Shown here piece after piece: positions 50,281 through 59,034 of a stretch of DNA of 64,000 nt. Every line of letters starts with the position of its first letter. Position 1 is the first letter of the stretch. A program made the position numbers and the translations under genes. The stretch comes from JAGOME01 sp039812375 (GTDB lineage Bacteria; Actinomycetota; Actinomycetes; Actinomycetales; Dermatophilaceae): NCBI GenBank assembly GCA_039812375.1, contig JBDIAO010000002.1, positions 1-64,000 of the forward strand, read 5' to 3'. The notes beneath the pieces are model-generated. The model was not told the DNA's origin and ran no database searches. It saw only the letters and a list, made by a program, of their open reading frames with translations.

Positions 50281-51162
50281 ATGTCACCACTGTCCGACTC
50301 GCCCATCGTCGTGGGTGTCGACGGGTCTGCGCCCGCAGCGGCTGCACTCGCCTGGGCCGCTCGCCGGGCCAAGATCACCGGAGCCCGGGTGCACATCCTG
50401 CACGCCTTCGCCGTGGATCTCCCGATGCTCGGCTTCGGTGAGGTTGAGGATCGGGACTCCATCCGGCAGTATGCCGCGAGCCTCGTCACCGCGGCCACGG
50501 CACGGGTGCATTCCCTGGCTCCTGGAGCCAGGGTTACCACCTCGGTGGCCCGCGGCTTCGCCTCCCCAGCGCTGATCGCCGCCTCGCACGATGCACAAGC
50601 AGTCGTCGTCGGCACGACCGGGCAGGGCACATTGAGCAAGATCAGCCTCGGCCCGGTCGCGATGCAGGTGGCCACCCACGCGGCGTGCCCGATCGTCCTC
50701 GTCGCCGACGAGATGTCGGCCCCGACCGACCCGCCTCGAGTGGTCGTCGGAGTCGACGGCTCCGAGGCGTCTTTGCGAGCGCTCGACAAGGCTGTCGAGC
50801 AGGCCGGTGTCCTCGGTGCGACCCTGGAAGTGGTCCATGCTTGGCAGGCCCGCAGCGTCAACGACCCCAACCTGAGCGCCGGGTCGAACTGGGCGGACTA
50901 CGAAGGGCGGGTCACCTCACTGGTGACCGACCGGGTTGCTCGTGCCCCGCGCCCGGCTGCGCTGGCCAACACGGACCGCCCGGTCCCAGCGGTCGAGCTC
51001 GTGCGCGGCGACCCGGTCAAAGTCCTCGCAGAGCGCAGCAAGGGCGCCGCGGAGATCATCGTTGGCTGCCGCGGCGCAGGAGGTTTCCCGGGCCTACATC
51101 TCGGCACGGTCGCCCTCGGCCTGCTCGGCCGGGCACGGTGCCCGCTCATGCTCATCCACTGA
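50281..51162 (+). CDS. Tandem-domain universal stress protein
   Basis: A 293-aa cytoplasmic protein with two UspA domains (about 8-145 and 155-293). The first starts IVVGVDGSAPAAAALAWA and ends with the ATP-loop GTTGQGTLSKISLGPVA; the second starts VVVGVDGSEASLRALDKA and ends CRGAGGFPGLHLGTVALGLL. Such proteins bind ATP and accumulate in stress or slow growth. The ATG follows GGGAAGG. A TAGGGT at 50200-50205 fits a -10 element, giving a leader of about 70 bases. Confidence 0.93.
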   Translation: MSPLSDSPIVVGVDGSAPAAAALAWAARRAKITGARVHILHAFAVDLPMLGFGEVEDRDSIRQYAASLVTAATARVHSLAPGARVTTSVARGFASPALIAASHDAQAVVVGTTGQGTLSKISLGPVAMQVATHAACPIVLVADEMSAPTDPPRVVVGVDGSEASLRALDKAVEQAGVLGATLEVVHAWQARSVNDPNLSAGSNWADYEGRVTSLVTDRVARAPRPAALANTDRPVPAVELVRGDPVKVLAERSKGAAEIIVGCRGAGGFPGLHLGTVALGLLGRARCPLMLIH

Positions 51163-51192
51163 GCCGGCCCGCTCTTCCACTGAGCCGGCCCG
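51155..51192. repeat. 17-bp direct repeat overlapping the usp stop
   Basis: TCCACTGAGCCGGCCCG occurs at 51155-51171 and 51176-51192. The first copy contains the stop codon of the universal stress protein gene, so the duplication extends coding sequence into the 3' flank. Confidence 0.85.
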
Positions 51193-51222
51193 ACCCTCAG
51201 AGCCGGCCGACGCGCTGAGCCA

Positions 51223-53367
51223 TCAGGTGGTGATGCCGAGTCGGTCGAGGATGAAGGCCCACTCCCAGGCGATCTGCTCCCAGGCGGCATACCGACCACT
51301 GCGACCCATATGACCGGCCGCCATCTCTGTGCGCAGCAGGATCGGCCGAGTCGTTGTGTCGTTGGTCACGGTGGCCCGCAGCCGCGCCACCCACTTGGCC
51401 GGCTCGGTGCACGACACCCGGGTGTCGTGCAGTGATGCTGTCGCCAAGATGGCCGGATAGTCGCGCGCCACGATGTTCTCGTAGGGCGAGTAGGACTTCA
51501 TCACGGCATACACCTGCGGGTCGGTGAGCGGGTTCCCCCACTCGTCCCACTCCCCCACGGTGAGCGGCATCTCCGGGATCAGGGTGGTCGTCAAGGCATC
51601 GACGAACGGCACCGCAGCGTGCGCGACGGCAAACTTCTCCGGCGCGAGGTTGACCACCGCGCCCACGAGCAGCCCGCCGGCCGAACCCCCTTCGAGCGCG
51701 ATCCGATCCGGTGCCATCCACCCGGCAGCGACCAAAGCATCCCGAGCAGCAACAGTGTCGGAGAACGTATTCGGCTTGGCGAGGAGCTTGCCGTCGTCAT
51801 ACCACTGTCTCCCCATCTCCCCCCCGCCGCGCACGTGGGCCACGGCGAAGACGACTCCCCGGTCGAGCAGGCAGAGCCGGGCGATGGAGAAGTAGGGGTC
51901 GCTGCTCACCTCGTAGGACCCGTACGCCGTGAGCAGCCCGGGCGCGGTGGCGTCCGTGACGATCCCAGCCCGGGCCACCACGGACACCGGAACCGCTGTC
52001 CCGTCCGCGGCCCTGGCCCACAACCGGTGCTCCTGGTACTGACTCGAGTCGAAGCCTCCCAGAACCTGCTGCCGCTTCAGGACTGTCTGCTCCCCGTTCA
52101 CCAGGTCGACCTCGAGGATGGTCCGCGGAATGGTGTAGGACTCGAGCACCACCTGCACGGTGCGCTGCGCCGCCTCCGGGTTGTCGCCGAGTCCGACGGT
52201 GTGCACCGCTGCGTCGAACCTCAGGTCCCAGGCCGGCCCGAAGCTCTCCGGTCCCAGGATCGCCGGATCTGCGCGCACCGGCAGCACCCGAAGCGCGGTC
52301 ATCCCGTTGCTGCGCAACGACAACACAGCCCAACGGTCGAAGGAGTCGACGGCGAGGAACCGCTCGCCTCGTCCTGAGTCGAGCAGGGGACGCCACTGTT
52401 CGTGCCCGGTCGCACCCAGCGGCGCCCAGGCCAGGTCAGCGTCGCTGTGGTCGGCGTTGTGAACGATGAGCAGTCCGGCCGCGGACGGCTCGACGTCGTA
52501 TTCGACACCCTCACGCCGAGGGGTGACGCAGCGCAACTCCCGGTCAGGGTGATCGGTGGGCAACAGCCACACCTCGGAGGTCGTCCGGCTGGCCAGGGTG
52601 AGGATCAGCCAACGCCGGTCCCGGCTGCTGCCGAGCTCCAGGGCGAACCGCTCATCGTTCTCCTGGTGGACCAGGACATCCTGGGTGGGGTCCGAGCCGA
52701 TCCGGTGCCGCCACAGCTGGTGGGGGCGCCAGGTCTGGTCGAGGCGAGTGTAGAAGACGAACTCCGCGGCTGCGTCGAACTCCACACCGTAGCCGACACC
52801 GGTCAGGGCCTCGTCCCGGATGGTGCCGGTGGCCAGGTCGACGACAGCGAGATCGAAGCGTTCCTCACCGGTGAGGTCGACGGCATACCCCAAGGTGCCG
52901 TGATCCTCGCTCACAGTGAGAGCACCCAGGGCGAAGAACTCACTGCCGGCGGCCAGGGTGTTGCCGTCCAGGAGCACCTGCTCGCCGGAGATGGGGGTGG
53001 CGACGTCTGGCCGTTCCGCCCGGTCCACAATTGGGGCCCGGACGTACAGCGGATACGACAGCCCCTCGATCGTGCGGGTGTAGTACCACCAGGGCCCGTC
53101 GGCGACCGGCACCGAGGCGTCGGTCTCCAGGACCCGTGACCTGATCTCGTCGAAGATCCTTCCCCGAAGACCGCCCAGTGCTGCCGTGCACGCCTCCGCG
53201 TAGGCGTTCTCGGCGCTCAGGTAGTCCAGGAACTCTCCGGACCCGGTATCTCGCATCCACTCATACGGATCCTCGACGACGTCGCCGTGGTGTTCCCGGC
53301 GGTGCGGACGGACGGCGGCAACCGGCGGAGGCAGATCCGCGCTCGCGCCGGCGGGGGCAGCGGGCAT
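51223..53367 (-). CDS. ptrB: Oligopeptidase B (S9A prolyl oligopeptidase family)
   Basis: A 714-aa cytoplasmic serine peptidase that trims small peptides after basic residues. An N-terminal beta-propeller (about 70-430) begins HGDVVEDPYEWMRD. The C-terminal alpha/beta hydrolase holds S562 in EGGSAGGLL, D648 in LHDTRV and H686 in AGHMG, at spacing matching E. coli PtrB. HVRGGGEMGRQWYDDG precedes the nucleophile. The gene lies two bases downstream of dnaE1. Confidence 0.93.
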   Translation of the reverse strand: MPAAPAGASADLPPPVAAVRPHRREHHGDVVEDPYEWMRDTGSGEFLDYLSAENAYAEACTAALGGLRGRIFDEIRSRVLETDASVPVADGPWWYYTRTIEGLSYPLYVRAPIVDRAERPDVATPISGEQVLLDGNTLAAGSEFFALGALTVSEDHGTLGYAVDLTGEERFDLAVVDLATGTIRDEALTGVGYGVEFDAAAEFVFYTRLDQTWRPHQLWRHRIGSDPTQDVLVHQENDERFALELGSSRDRRWLILTLASRTTSEVWLLPTDHPDRELRCVTPRREGVEYDVEPSAAGLLIVHNADHSDADLAWAPLGATGHEQWRPLLDSGRGERFLAVDSFDRWAVLSLRSNGMTALRVLPVRADPAILGPESFGPAWDLRFDAAVHTVGLGDNPEAAQRTVQVVLESYTIPRTILEVDLVNGEQTVLKRQQVLGGFDSSQYQEHRLWARAADGTAVPVSVVARAGIVTDATAPGLLTAYGSYEVSSDPYFSIARLCLLDRGVVFAVAHVRGGGEMGRQWYDDGKLLAKPNTFSDTVAARDALVAAGWMAPDRIALEGGSAGGLLVGAVVNLAPEKFAVAHAAVPFVDALTTTLIPEMPLTVGEWDEWGNPLTDPQVYAVMKSYSPYENIVARDYPAILATASLHDTRVSCTEPAKWVARLRATVTNDTTTRPILLRTEMAAGHMGRSGRYAAWEQIAWEWAFILDRLGITT

Positions 53368-53369
53368 GC

Positions 53370-56300
53370 TCAGCCTCCCGAGAGGCAGCGAGGACCGAGG
53401 AGCACCTTGAGGTCGCCGAAGAGAGCATCACTGGCGGTGACCCGGTAGGCGGCGTCGAGTTGCAGCTCGACCCGGCGCCCCGGTTTGACCAGTCGTAGCT
53501 GGACCTCGGTCGCTCCGGGATGGTTGGCGAGGACGGCCTTGAGCTCCTCGATCCTGCCGGTAGTCGCCTTGAGAGTGTCCATGGTGAGCACGACCGGGGG
53601 GCGCGGGCCCTCGGTGATGTCGGGCAAGGTGAGGTCCAAGGCGGCGACCGAGACCGACTCGTCCCGCCGGACCTTGCCCCGGACGACGGCGACGAGATCC
53701 TGGGCGAGCATCGTCGAGACGGTTTCGTAGAAGTTGGGGAACATCAGCACCTCGACAGCGCCACCGAGGTCTTCGATGGTGGCGATCGCCCACAGGTCGC
53801 CCTTCTTCGTGCGCTTGAACTGCAGCGCCGTAATCAGCCCGGCGATGGTCACCATGGTCCCGTCGGGAGGACCGTCGTCGCCGGTGACGGCGGAGATATC
53901 GATGTCGGCGTGGGCGGTCAGCACGTGTTCCAGGCCGAGCAGCGGATGGTCGGAGACATAGAGGCCGAGCATCTCGCGCTCGAAGGAGAGCAGGGTCGCC
54001 TTGTCCCACTCGGCCTTCGGCACCACAGTCAGACCCATGAGATCGCCGCTGGTCCCATCCGGAGCATCGTCGAAGGCGCCGAAGAGGCTGTCCTGCCCGA
54101 TCGCCTCCTGCTTCTTGATGGCGACGAAGGCCTCGACGTACTCCTCGTGGATCCGGATCAGCCCCATCCGGGACTCACCAAGCCCGTCGAAGGCACCAGC
54201 CTTGATCAGCGACTCGATCGTCCGCTTGTTCGCCACCGTGGTCGCGCACTTGGCGAGGAAGTCGGCGAATCCGGTGAAGGCCCCCTTGTCGCGACGGGCC
54301 GCGACGATCTCGTCGACCACGTGCTGGCCGACGTTGCGGACCGCGTTGAGCCCGAACCGGATATCGGCACCAACGGCAGCGAACTGGGCCACGGACTCGT
54401 TGACGTCCGGAGGGAGGACTTTGATACCCATCCGGCGGCACTCGGCGAGGTAGAGGGCGCTCTTGTCCTTGTCGTCGCCCACACTGGTGAGCAGGGCCGC
54501 CATGTACTCAGCCGGGTAGTTCGCTTTGAGGTAAGCGGTCCAGTACGAGACGAGGCCGTATGCCGCGGTGTGCGCCTTGTTGAAGGCATAGTCCGAGAAG
54601 GGGACGAGGACCCCCCACAGTGCGGCGATCGACGCCTCGGTGAAACCGTTCGCTGTCATTCCCTCGGAGAACGGCAGGTACTCGGCGTCGAGGACCTCCT
54701 TCTTCTTCTTGCCCATGGCTCGCCGGAGCAGGTCGGCCTTGCCCAGGGTGTATCCGGCGAGCTTCTGGGCGATCTCCATGACCTGTTCCTGGTAGATGAC
54801 CAGTCCGTAGGTCGTGGCCAGGATGGGCTCGAGCGCAGCGACCATCTCCGGCTGAAGCTTGCCCTTGAGCTGGGGGTCAAGTGGGATGAGCTCCTGTTTA
54901 CCGTTCTTGCGCAGCGCGAAGTTGGTGTGTGCGTTGACGCCCATGGGGCCGGGGCGATAAAGCGCGAGAGCGGCGGAGATGTCCTCGAAGTTGTCCGGTT
55001 GCATCAGGCGGAGCAGGCTGCGCATACCCCCACCGTCGAGTTGGAAGACCCCGAGGGTGTCTCCGCGGCCGAGCAGCGCGTAGGTGTCCGGGTCGGTCGG
55101 ATCGTCCCGCAGGGCATCCAGGTCGAGATCGACGCCGCGATTGGCCCGAACGTTGGCGAGGGCGTCGTCGAGGATGGTGAGGTTCCGCAGGCCGAGGAAG
55201 TCCATCTTGACCAGCCCGAGAGCTTCACACATCGGGTAGTCGAACTGGGTGATGACCTGCCCGTCCTGCAGGCGCCGCATGACCGGGATGACGTCGATGA
55301 GCGGCTCGCTGCTCATGATGACTCCGGCGGCATGAACGCCCCACTGCCGGATGAGCCCTTCGAGACCCTGCGCCGTGGTCACGACCTCCTTGAGCGGGGC
55401 TTCGGAGTCCACCAGTTTGCGGAAGTCGGCGCCCTCGGCATACCTCTTGTGCTCGGGGTCGTAGATATCGGTGAGGGGCACGCCCTTACCCATGACGTCC
55501 GGTGGCATCGCCTTGGTGAGCTGCTCCCCGACACTGAACGGGTGCCCCAGGACGCGGGCGGCGTCCTTGACTGCCTGCTTGGCTTTGATGCGGCCGTAGG
55601 TGACGATCTGGGCGACCCGGTCGTCGCCGTACTTCTGGGTGACGTAACGGATGACCTCACTGCGGCGACGCTCGTCGAAGTCGACGTCGAAGTCAGGCAG
55701 TGAGGGTCGTTCGGGATTGAGGAACCGCTCGAAGATCAGGCCGTGTCGGATCGGGTCCAGGTCCGTGATCCGCATCGCATAAGCGCACATCGACCCGGCG
55801 CCCGAGCCGCGGCCTGGCCCGACCCGGATCCCGTGGTCCTTGGCCCACGTGATGAAGTCCGCGACGACGAGGAAGTACCCGCAGTAGCCCTTCGAGGTGA
55901 TGATGCCGGTCTCGTATTCCGCCTGTGCGGCGGCATACTCCGGGACCCCGCCGGGGAAACGCGCGGCAAGCCCACGCTTGACCTCCTCGGCGAACCAGCT
56001 CTCCTCGCTCTCCCCGGGCGGGCACGGGAAGCGCGGCATGAAGCGACCCTCGGCCTCAGTGAAGGACACCTCGCACATCTCGGCGATGCGCAGGGTGTTG
56101 TCACAGGCCTGGGGTAGCTCACGCCAGGTATGCCGCATCTCCGCCGGGCTCATCAGATAGAAGGTCTCGGCGTCGAACTTGAACCGACCCGGATCCATCA
56201 GGGTCGAGCCGGACTGGACGCACAGCAGCGCACCGTGGGCCTTGGCATCGTCGGGACCGACGTAGTGTAAGTCGTTGGTCGCCACGAGCGGGAGCCCGAG

Positions 56301-56975
56301 CTCCCGGGCAAGTCGGAGCAGGTCGCGCTGCACCCGGCGCTCGATGTCCAGGCCGTGGTCCATGAGTTCGCAGAAGTAGTTCTCGGCACCGAAGATGTCC
56401 CGGTAGTCGGAGGCTGCCTGCTTCGCGAGGTCGTACTGCCCCAAGCGGATCCGGGTTTGGATCTCCCCGGACGGGCATCCGGTCGTGGCGATCAGCCCGG
56501 CACCGTGGGCGCTGAGCAGCTCGGTGTCCACCCGTGGCCACTTGGCATAGACCTGGTCCAGGCTTGCCTGGCTGTTCATGGCGAACAGGTTGCGCAGCCC
56601 GGCGTCGTCCTTGGCGAGCAGGGTCATGTGGGTGTAGGCACCGGATCCGGAGACGTCGTCACCGTTGTTGCTCTGCTCGTCGCCCCACCGCACCCGGGTC
56701 CGGTCCTTGCGGTGGGTGCCGGGGGTGACGTAGGCCTCGACCCCGATGATCGGCTTGACACCGGTGCCTTGCGCCGTCTTCCAGAACTCATGGGCGCCGA
56801 AGAGGTAGCCGTGGTCGGTCATCGCCAGAGCCGGCATCCCCATGGCCGCAGCTCGGTCGAACAGGTCACCGATACGCGCGGCTCCGTCGAGCATCGAGTA
56901 CTCGGTGTGGACGTGGAGGTGAACGAAGCTGTCCTCGGTCCTCGAGGGGGTCTTCGTGGCGGGCTGGTCGGACAT
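53370..56975 (-). CDS. dnaE1: DNA polymerase III alpha subunit
   Basis: The replicative polymerase, 1201 aa. It has an N-terminal PHP domain (FVHLHVHTEYSMLDG, TDHGYLFGAHEFWK), the C-family polymerase core with GRGSGAGSMCAY and PDFDVDFDERRRSEVIRYV, a helix-hairpin-helix region and a C-terminal OB fold. The PHP histidines and acidic residues look intact, consistent with proofreading in the PHP domain as in mycobacterial DnaE1. The ATG at 56975 is chosen because TAGGAT lies eight bases before it; the ORF opening at 57152 overlaps rluD. Confidence 0.97.
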   Translation of the reverse strand: MSDQPATKTPSRTEDSFVHLHVHTEYSMLDGAARIGDLFDRAAAMGMPALAMTDHGYLFGAHEFWKTAQGTGVKPIIGVEAYVTPGTHRKDRTRVRWGDEQSNNGDDVSGSGAYTHMTLLAKDDAGLRNLFAMNSQASLDQVYAKWPRVDTELLSAHGAGLIATTGCPSGEIQTRIRLGQYDLAKQAASDYRDIFGAENYFCELMDHGLDIERRVQRDLLRLARELGLPLVATNDLHYVGPDDAKAHGALLCVQSGSTLMDPGRFKFDAETFYLMSPAEMRHTWRELPQACDNTLRIAEMCEVSFTEAEGRFMPRFPCPPGESEESWFAEEVKRGLAARFPGGVPEYAAAQAEYETGIITSKGYCGYFLVVADFITWAKDHGIRVGPGRGSGAGSMCAYAMRITDLDPIRHGLIFERFLNPERPSLPDFDVDFDERRRSEVIRYVTQKYGDDRVAQIVTYGRIKAKQAVKDAARVLGHPFSVGEQLTKAMPPDVMGKGVPLTDIYDPEHKRYAEGADFRKLVDSEAPLKEVVTTAQGLEGLIRQWGVHAAGVIMSSEPLIDVIPVMRRLQDGQVITQFDYPMCEALGLVKMDFLGLRNLTILDDALANVRANRGVDLDLDALRDDPTDPDTYALLGRGDTLGVFQLDGGGMRSLLRLMQPDNFEDISAALALYRPGPMGVNAHTNFALRKNGKQELIPLDPQLKGKLQPEMVAALEPILATTYGLVIYQEQVMEIAQKLAGYTLGKADLLRRAMGKKKKEVLDAEYLPFSEGMTANGFTEASIAALWGVLVPFSDYAFNKAHTAAYGLVSYWTAYLKANYPAEYMAALLTSVGDDKDKSALYLAECRRMGIKVLPPDVNESVAQFAAVGADIRFGLNAVRNVGQHVVDEIVAARRDKGAFTGFADFLAKCATTVANKRTIESLIKAGAFDGLGESRMGLIRIHEEYVEAFVAIKKQEAIGQDSLFGAFDDAPDGTSGDLMGLTVVPKAEWDKATLLSFEREMLGLYVSDHPLLGLEHVLTAHADIDISAVTGDDGPPDGTMVTIAGLITALQFKRTKKGDLWAIATIEDLGGAVEVLMFPNFYETVSTMLAQDLVAVVRGKVRRDESVSVAALDLTLPDITEGPRPPVVLTMDTLKATTGRIEELKAVLANHPGATEVQLRLVKPGRRVELQLDAAYRVTASDALFGDLKVLLGPRCLSGG

Positions 56976-56983
56976 CGCGGCCC

Positions 56984-56989
56984 ATCCTA
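56984..56989 (-). promoter_or_regulatory. -10 element for a probably leaderless dnaE1 transcript
   Basis: TAGGAT on the minus strand fits TANNNT and ends eight bases before the dnaE1 ATG. No ribosome binding site is present, so transcription probably begins at or next to the start codon. Confidence 0.45.
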
Positions 56990-57037
56990 AGTCGACCGGC
57001 CGACATCGGTGTGCCGAGCCACGCTCGGTGGCGACAC

Positions 57038-57967
57038 TCAGGCCGCCAGACGGTCGAGGGCCCGGCGCAGGTCCTGCGGGTAGGGGCTCTCGAAGGTGAC
57101 CCACTCCCCGGATCCCGGGTGTTCGAAGCCGAGTCCGTGGGCGTGCAGCCACTGCCGCTCCAGGCCGAGCCGGCGGGCGAGGATGGGATCCGCCCCATAG
57201 AGCGGGTCCCCGACGCAGGGGTGCCGGATCGCTGCCATGTGCACCCGGATCTGATGGGTCCGTCCGGTCTCCAGGTGCACTTCGAGCAGGCTGGCGTGCG
57301 GGAATGCCTCGATGAGTTCATAGTGGGTCACCGCTGATTTACCCGAGGTCATCACGGCGAACATGAACTCGGCACCGGGCCGCCGACCGATCGGTGCGTC
57401 GATCGTGCCGACGAGTGGGTCCGGCAGGCCCTGGACGAGTGCGTGATAGGTCTTGTCCACCCGACGCTGCGTGAACGCCCGCTTGAGGATGCTGTAGGCC
57501 CGCTCGGACTTGCACACGACCATAAGTCCGCTCGTGCCGACGTCGAGGCGGCTGACGATGCCCTGGCGCTCACTCGCACCGCTCGTCGAAACTCGGTAGC
57601 CCGCCGCCTTCAGGCCACCGAGCACGGTCGGTCCGGTCCAGTTGACGCTCGGGTGCGCCGCGACGCCCACTGGCTTGTCGACGACGACGACGTCCTCGTC
57701 GTCATGGACGATCCGCATCCCGGGCACAGGCTCAGCCACGATCTCCAGGCTCGGTGGTGTCCGGGCGCCAGGCAGGCTGACCTCGAGAAGGTCACCTGCG
57801 AGCACCCGGTGGGACTTGCCGACAGCAGCCCCGTTGACGATCACCTCACCGGCACCGGCGAGCTCAGCGGCCCGGGAGCGGGAGAGGCCGAGGAGGCGGG
57901 CCAGGGCCGAGTCGACCCGCTCACCGTCTAGGCCTTCAGGGATAGGCAGGGTCCGGTGTTCAGCCAC
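57038..57967 (-). CDS. rluD: RluA/RluD-family rRNA pseudouridine synthase
   Basis: A 309-aa enzyme that isomerises uridines in 23S rRNA. An N-terminal S4 RNA-binding domain (about 14-65, LSRSRAAELAGAGEVIVNG) precedes the catalytic domain with D142 in GIVSRLDVGTSGLMVV and ETGRTHQIRVHM. The GTG start overlaps the lspA stop by eight bases. lspA-rluD is a conserved pair. Target specificity among RluA, C and D types is not certain. Confidence 0.9.
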   Translation of the reverse strand: MAEHRTLPIPEGLDGERVDSALARLLGLSRSRAAELAGAGEVIVNGAAVGKSHRVLAGDLLEVSLPGARTPPSLEIVAEPVPGMRIVHDDEDVVVVDKPVGVAAHPSVNWTGPTVLGGLKAAGYRVSTSGASERQGIVSRLDVGTSGLMVVCKSERAYSILKRAFTQRRVDKTYHALVQGLPDPLVGTIDAPIGRRPGAEFMFAVMTSGKSAVTHYELIEAFPHASLLEVHLETGRTHQIRVHMAAIRHPCVGDPLYGADPILARRLGLERQWLHAHGLGFEHPGSGEWVTFESPYPQDLRRALDRLAA

Positions 57968-58523
57968 TGTCGTCCGTCCCGGCGGTGAGGGGGGTTCCGC
58001 GCAGGAACAGCACGGCCAAGAGGGCGGCCGCGACGACGATGGCGATGTCCGCGACGTTGCCGATGAAGAGCCCGAAGTAGTCGATGAAGTCGACGACGTG
58101 CCCCCGGGCGAACCCGGGCTGGCGTAGGAGTCGATCGGCGAGGTTGCCCAGCGAGCCGCCGATAAGCAGGCCCAGAGCGACCGCCCAAGGGAGTGTGTTG
58201 ACCCGCAAGGCAGCCCGGATCGCCACGAACGTGATGACGAGGGCGAGGACCGTGAGAACCCAGGTCATCCCTGCACCGATGGAGAACGCTGCCCCGCTGT
58301 TGGCGATGAGGTTCAGCTGGATCCAGTCCCCGACGAGTGGGCGAGGCTGCGCCAGCGTGAGCGTATGCAGCGCCCAGACCTTGCTTCCCTGGTCGGCCAG
58401 GAGGGTGAGCAGGGCAATCGCGACCAGGACACGCCGGGGCTGCGTCGCCCCAGCGGACAGCTCCTGCGGCGACGCAGGTGGTGTCGCCGGGGCCGTCAGT
58501 GACGTTCCTGCTGGATCTTGCAT
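57960..58523 (-). CDS. lspA: Lipoprotein signal peptidase (signal peptidase II)
   Basis: Cleaves signal peptides of lipoproteins, of which three are predicted in this window. The 187-aa protein has four hydrophobic helices and the catalytic aspartates in GGSLGNLADRLL and HVVDFIDYFG. The ATG at 58523 gives a hydrophilic N-terminus of about 30 residues and overlaps the upstream DksA-like gene by 28 bases; a later start cannot be excluded as no ribosome binding site stands out. Confidence 0.93.
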   Translation of the reverse strand: MQDPAGTSLTAPATPPASPQELSAGATQPRRVLVAIALLTLLADQGSKVWALHTLTLAQPRPLVGDWIQLNLIANSGAAFSIGAGMTWVLTVLALVITFVAIRAALRVNTLPWAVALGLLIGGSLGNLADRLLRQPGFARGHVVDFIDYFGLFIGNVADIAIVVAAALLAVLFLRGTPLTAGTDDSG

Positions 58524-58963
58524 GCCATGCACAGGGTCGCACGAGGCGCGGCCTGGAGTCGCAGCTTGCCGATCGGGCTCCCGCAGGACTCGCACACGCC
58601 ATAGGTGCCGTTGGCCAAGCGGCTCAGGGCGTGCTCGTTCTGTTCGAGCATCTCCTGGGCATTGCCGGCTAGGGCGATCTCCTGCTCACGTTCGTAGGCT
58701 TTAGCCCCGGCGTCCGCTTGGTCGTCACCCACCCCGTCCCCGGAATCACGCAGCAGGTCGGCAATGTCATCTCGAGCCCGGTCGATCTCCGCGACGAGCT
58801 GGGCGATGTCAGCCTCGATCTCGGCGCGCAACTCGGCGAGCTCCGCAGGCGTCCACGGGGTCTCGTCAGCCTTGACCGGGACCACCTGAACCGCTGCCTT
58901 AGCGGCCTTCCGAGGACCGGAGACCACCGGCTTCGCCCCTGCGACAGCACGCTTGGTGACCAT
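58496..58963 (-). CDS. TraR/DksA-family zinc-finger protein
   Basis: A 155-aa protein. A coiled-coil helical pair (about 38-100) leads to a C-terminal zinc finger with four cysteines in CESCGSP and CMACK. The N-terminal 30 residues are Lys/Ala-rich and basic. DksA-type proteins bind the RNA polymerase secondary channel, but actinobacterial members are mostly uncharacterised. It sits between divIVA and lspA, a conserved location. Confidence 0.85.
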   Translation of the reverse strand: MVTKRAVAGAKPVVSGPRKAAKAAVQVVPVKADETPWTPAELAELRAEIEADIAQLVAEIDRARDDIADLLRDSGDGVGDDQADAGAKAYEREQEIALAGNAQEMLEQNEHALSRLANGTYGVCESCGSPIGKLRLQAAPRATLCMACKIQQERH

Positions 58964-59034
58964 TCCTGACCTTCACTGTTGACGTGCCGGCACCAGTGTT
59001 CCGGCAACCGGATGACGCGCTGAGGATACCGGGG

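Noticed and set aside
53520..55703. A 727-codon open frame on the plus strand
   Set aside because: Antisense to dnaE1 and without recognisable domains. The same applies to the frames at 5554-7269, 22416-23549 and 43532-45151.
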